A stretch of DNA of 13,650 nt from M30B19 sp041688615 (GTDB lineage: Bacteria; Planctomycetota; Planctomycetia; Pirellulales; Pirellulaceae): assembly GCA_041688615.1 (NCBI GenBank), contig JBDNHU010000531.1, forward strand, positions 1 to 13,650. The letters are read 5' to 3'. Below, one piece after another: positions 12,448-13,650 of the stretch. Numbering within the stretch: position 1 is the stretch's first letter; each line of letters opens with the position of its first letter. The notes below the pieces were generated by a model. That model was not told the DNA's origin. It did no database searches and saw only the letters and a list, made by a program, of their open reading frames with translations. A program made the translations under genes and the position numbers.

Positions 12448-13650
12448 ATGGACACCTCAATGTCAGTCCGTCTCATATTTCCCCTGGCAATGGTATTTTT
12501 TTCCGCATCCACTTCGTACGCTCAGATAAATACGACTTGGCAGGGGACTACAAATGGTAACTGGAACAGCTCCGGCAGATGGACGCCCAACACATTTCCA
12601 AATAACTCTGGGGCCAATACGTACAATGCAATTATCGGGACAGGCGCTACGGTGACGGTGAATCAACCCATCACCGTCACGGGATTGGACTTCAGCCAGG
12701 GCGTCATCAGAAACACCGGAACAACGAATTTGTTGACCGTTCTTTCTGGGCTCAACTGGACGGGAGGGGAATTCATCGGATCGGGGCAGGTGCACATTGG
12801 CGGTGGAACGATCGGTGGAGCCGACACTACTAACTGGCTTACCCTTGGAGCCAACAAGCAATTTCGAATCATTGGGAATACGACTTGGCAGGGCGACTTT
12901 ATCGGCAACAGCGACGCAAGCCTTGGAACGATGTTTGTGGAGAACGCTTCCACCTTAAACATCACGGGCACTCAGGGCAAATATTCCAGCAACAATTTTA
13001 GTTTAGCCAGTGGATCGACTCTCAATCACAACAGCACTGGGCAGACAAATTTTGGCGGAAACACCTACGTTGGCGATGGAGCGGTAAACGTTAACTCAGG
13101 CATACTGGCACTGAATGCGGGAACGTCAATCGCTCAAACGGGCTCGTTTCAAGTTGGCGGAGCCGGCACCGCTGAGATTCAAGGTGCTGACGCCACGTTT
13201 TCAGGAAACGTCTCCGGTGCTGGCAACTTGAACATTTATTCCAACGCGTTATTTAACTCATCCTCAAATTACACACTGGCAAACACACATTTCCTTAGTG
13301 GAGAAGCGACGTTTAACACAGGAAACGTCGTCAATTTTGGCAACAACTCGGACGTTACCAGTGGTTATGTTGGTGGCTCCGACGACTTGGTATTTGGGAC
13401 ATCCAACTGGACGGGCGGCGGTTTCATTGGCGCTGGCAATGTAACACTCAACGGCGGCACGATCGGCGTAGCCGATTCCTTAAGCACTCTGATTGTCGAC
13501 CAAAGAACTGTCAAGATTGGTGGCAATGTCGATTGGCAAGGCGACAACATCTCATACTTTTCCGAGATCGGAAAGATTGAAGTCTTGAACGGGGCAACGC
13601 TGAATAGCAACAGTGCAAACGCTCAGGGAGGCGTGGTTGATGTGATGGTC
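12448..13650 (+). CDS. Exported beta-strand-repeat surface protein, 3' end outside window
   Basis: An open frame of 401 codons from ATG 12448 reaches the window edge without a stop. A signal peptide is visible (MSVRLIFPLAMVFFSASTSYA from a second ATG at 12460, cleavage after SYA); the 12448 start adds only MDTS. The mature part opens with TTWQGTTNGNWNSSGRW and a following PNTFPNNSG, the W-rich entry motif seen in autotransporter-associated beta-strand and PEP-CTERM/dockerin-type exported proteins. The rest is Gly, Asn, Thr and Ser rich with almost no charged helix-forming stretches, as in a beta-helix. A long repeat is visible: NWTGGEFIGSGQVHIGGGTIG near 103 and NWTGGGFIGAGNVTLNGGTIG near 320, both followed by a W-Q-G-D motif. 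The total length and any C-terminal anchor are unknown. A surface or adhesion role is inferred. Confidence 0.88.
   Translation, partial: MDTSMSVRLIFPLAMVFFSASTSYAQINTTWQGTTNGNWNSSGRWTPNTFPNNSGANTYNAIIGTGATVTVNQPITVTGLDFSQGVIRNTGTTNLLTVLSGLNWTGGEFIGSGQVHIGGGTIGGADTTNWLTLGANKQFRIIGNTTWQGDFIGNSDASLGTMFVENASTLNITGTQGKYSSNNFSLASGSTLNHNSTGQTNFGGNTYVGDGAVNVNSGILALNAGTSIAQTGSFQVGGAGTAEIQGADATFSGNVSGAGNLNIYSNALFNSSSNYTLANTHFLSGEATFNTGNVVNFGNNSDVTSGYVGGSDDLVFGTSNWTGGGFIGAGNVTLNGGTIGVADSLSTLIVDQRTVKIGGNVDWQGDNISYFSEIGKIEVLNGATLNSNSANAQGGVVDVMV

Overview
The window looks like chromosomal DNA of a planctomycete, most likely in the Rhodopirellula/Pirellula group. This is inferred from the mix of families: a Pirellula-type tyrosine recombinase relic, an exported PhoD-like phosphatase, an XRE+SnoaL-like fusion and a giant exported beta-strand-repeat protein. 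Mid-range base composition, scarce Shine-Dalgarno sites and long intergenic spacers with repeats point the same way. No rRNA, tRNA or CRISPR array was seen.

Layout. Positions 1-1816 are a graveyard of accessory DNA: a tyrosine recombinase pseudogene with several stops and frameshifts, the N-terminal stub of a type I restriction-modification methyltransferase (HsdM), a palindrome running into five 38-50 bp tandem units, and an unidentified coding remnant. A haemolysin III/PAQR-type membrane protein follows (2092-2766). A 0.9 kb spacer then carries four unrelated short tandem arrays.

The centre (3676-7702) is the most interesting part. Three co-directional, closely spaced genes encode an EgtD-type histidine N-alpha-methyltransferase, a PhyH-family Fe(II)/2-oxoglutarate dioxygenase and a class I SAM methyltransferase. 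Convergent to them is a second methyltransferase whose whole length resembles histamine N-methyltransferase (HNMT). None of the sulfur-inserting enzymes of ergothioneine synthesis (EgtB, EgtC, EgtE) is present. I infer a small-molecule pathway that makes histidine betaine (hercynine) and then hydroxylates and further methylates it, possibly on the imidazole ring. The product is not one I can name.

Downstream, on the minus strand, lie a membrane-anchored thioredoxin-like protein, a possible small basic ORF, an exported PhoD-like metallophosphatase and an XRE regulator with a SnoaL/NTF2-like sensor domain. A plus-strand exported beta-strand-repeat protein starts at 12448 and runs off the end of the window.

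A theme across the window is short tandem duplication. At least ten unrelated arrays with periods of 10-43 bp occur, most in spacers. Some sit exactly on gene boundaries: over the stop codon at 6626, over the start codon at 10798, and in frame just after the PhoD signal peptide.
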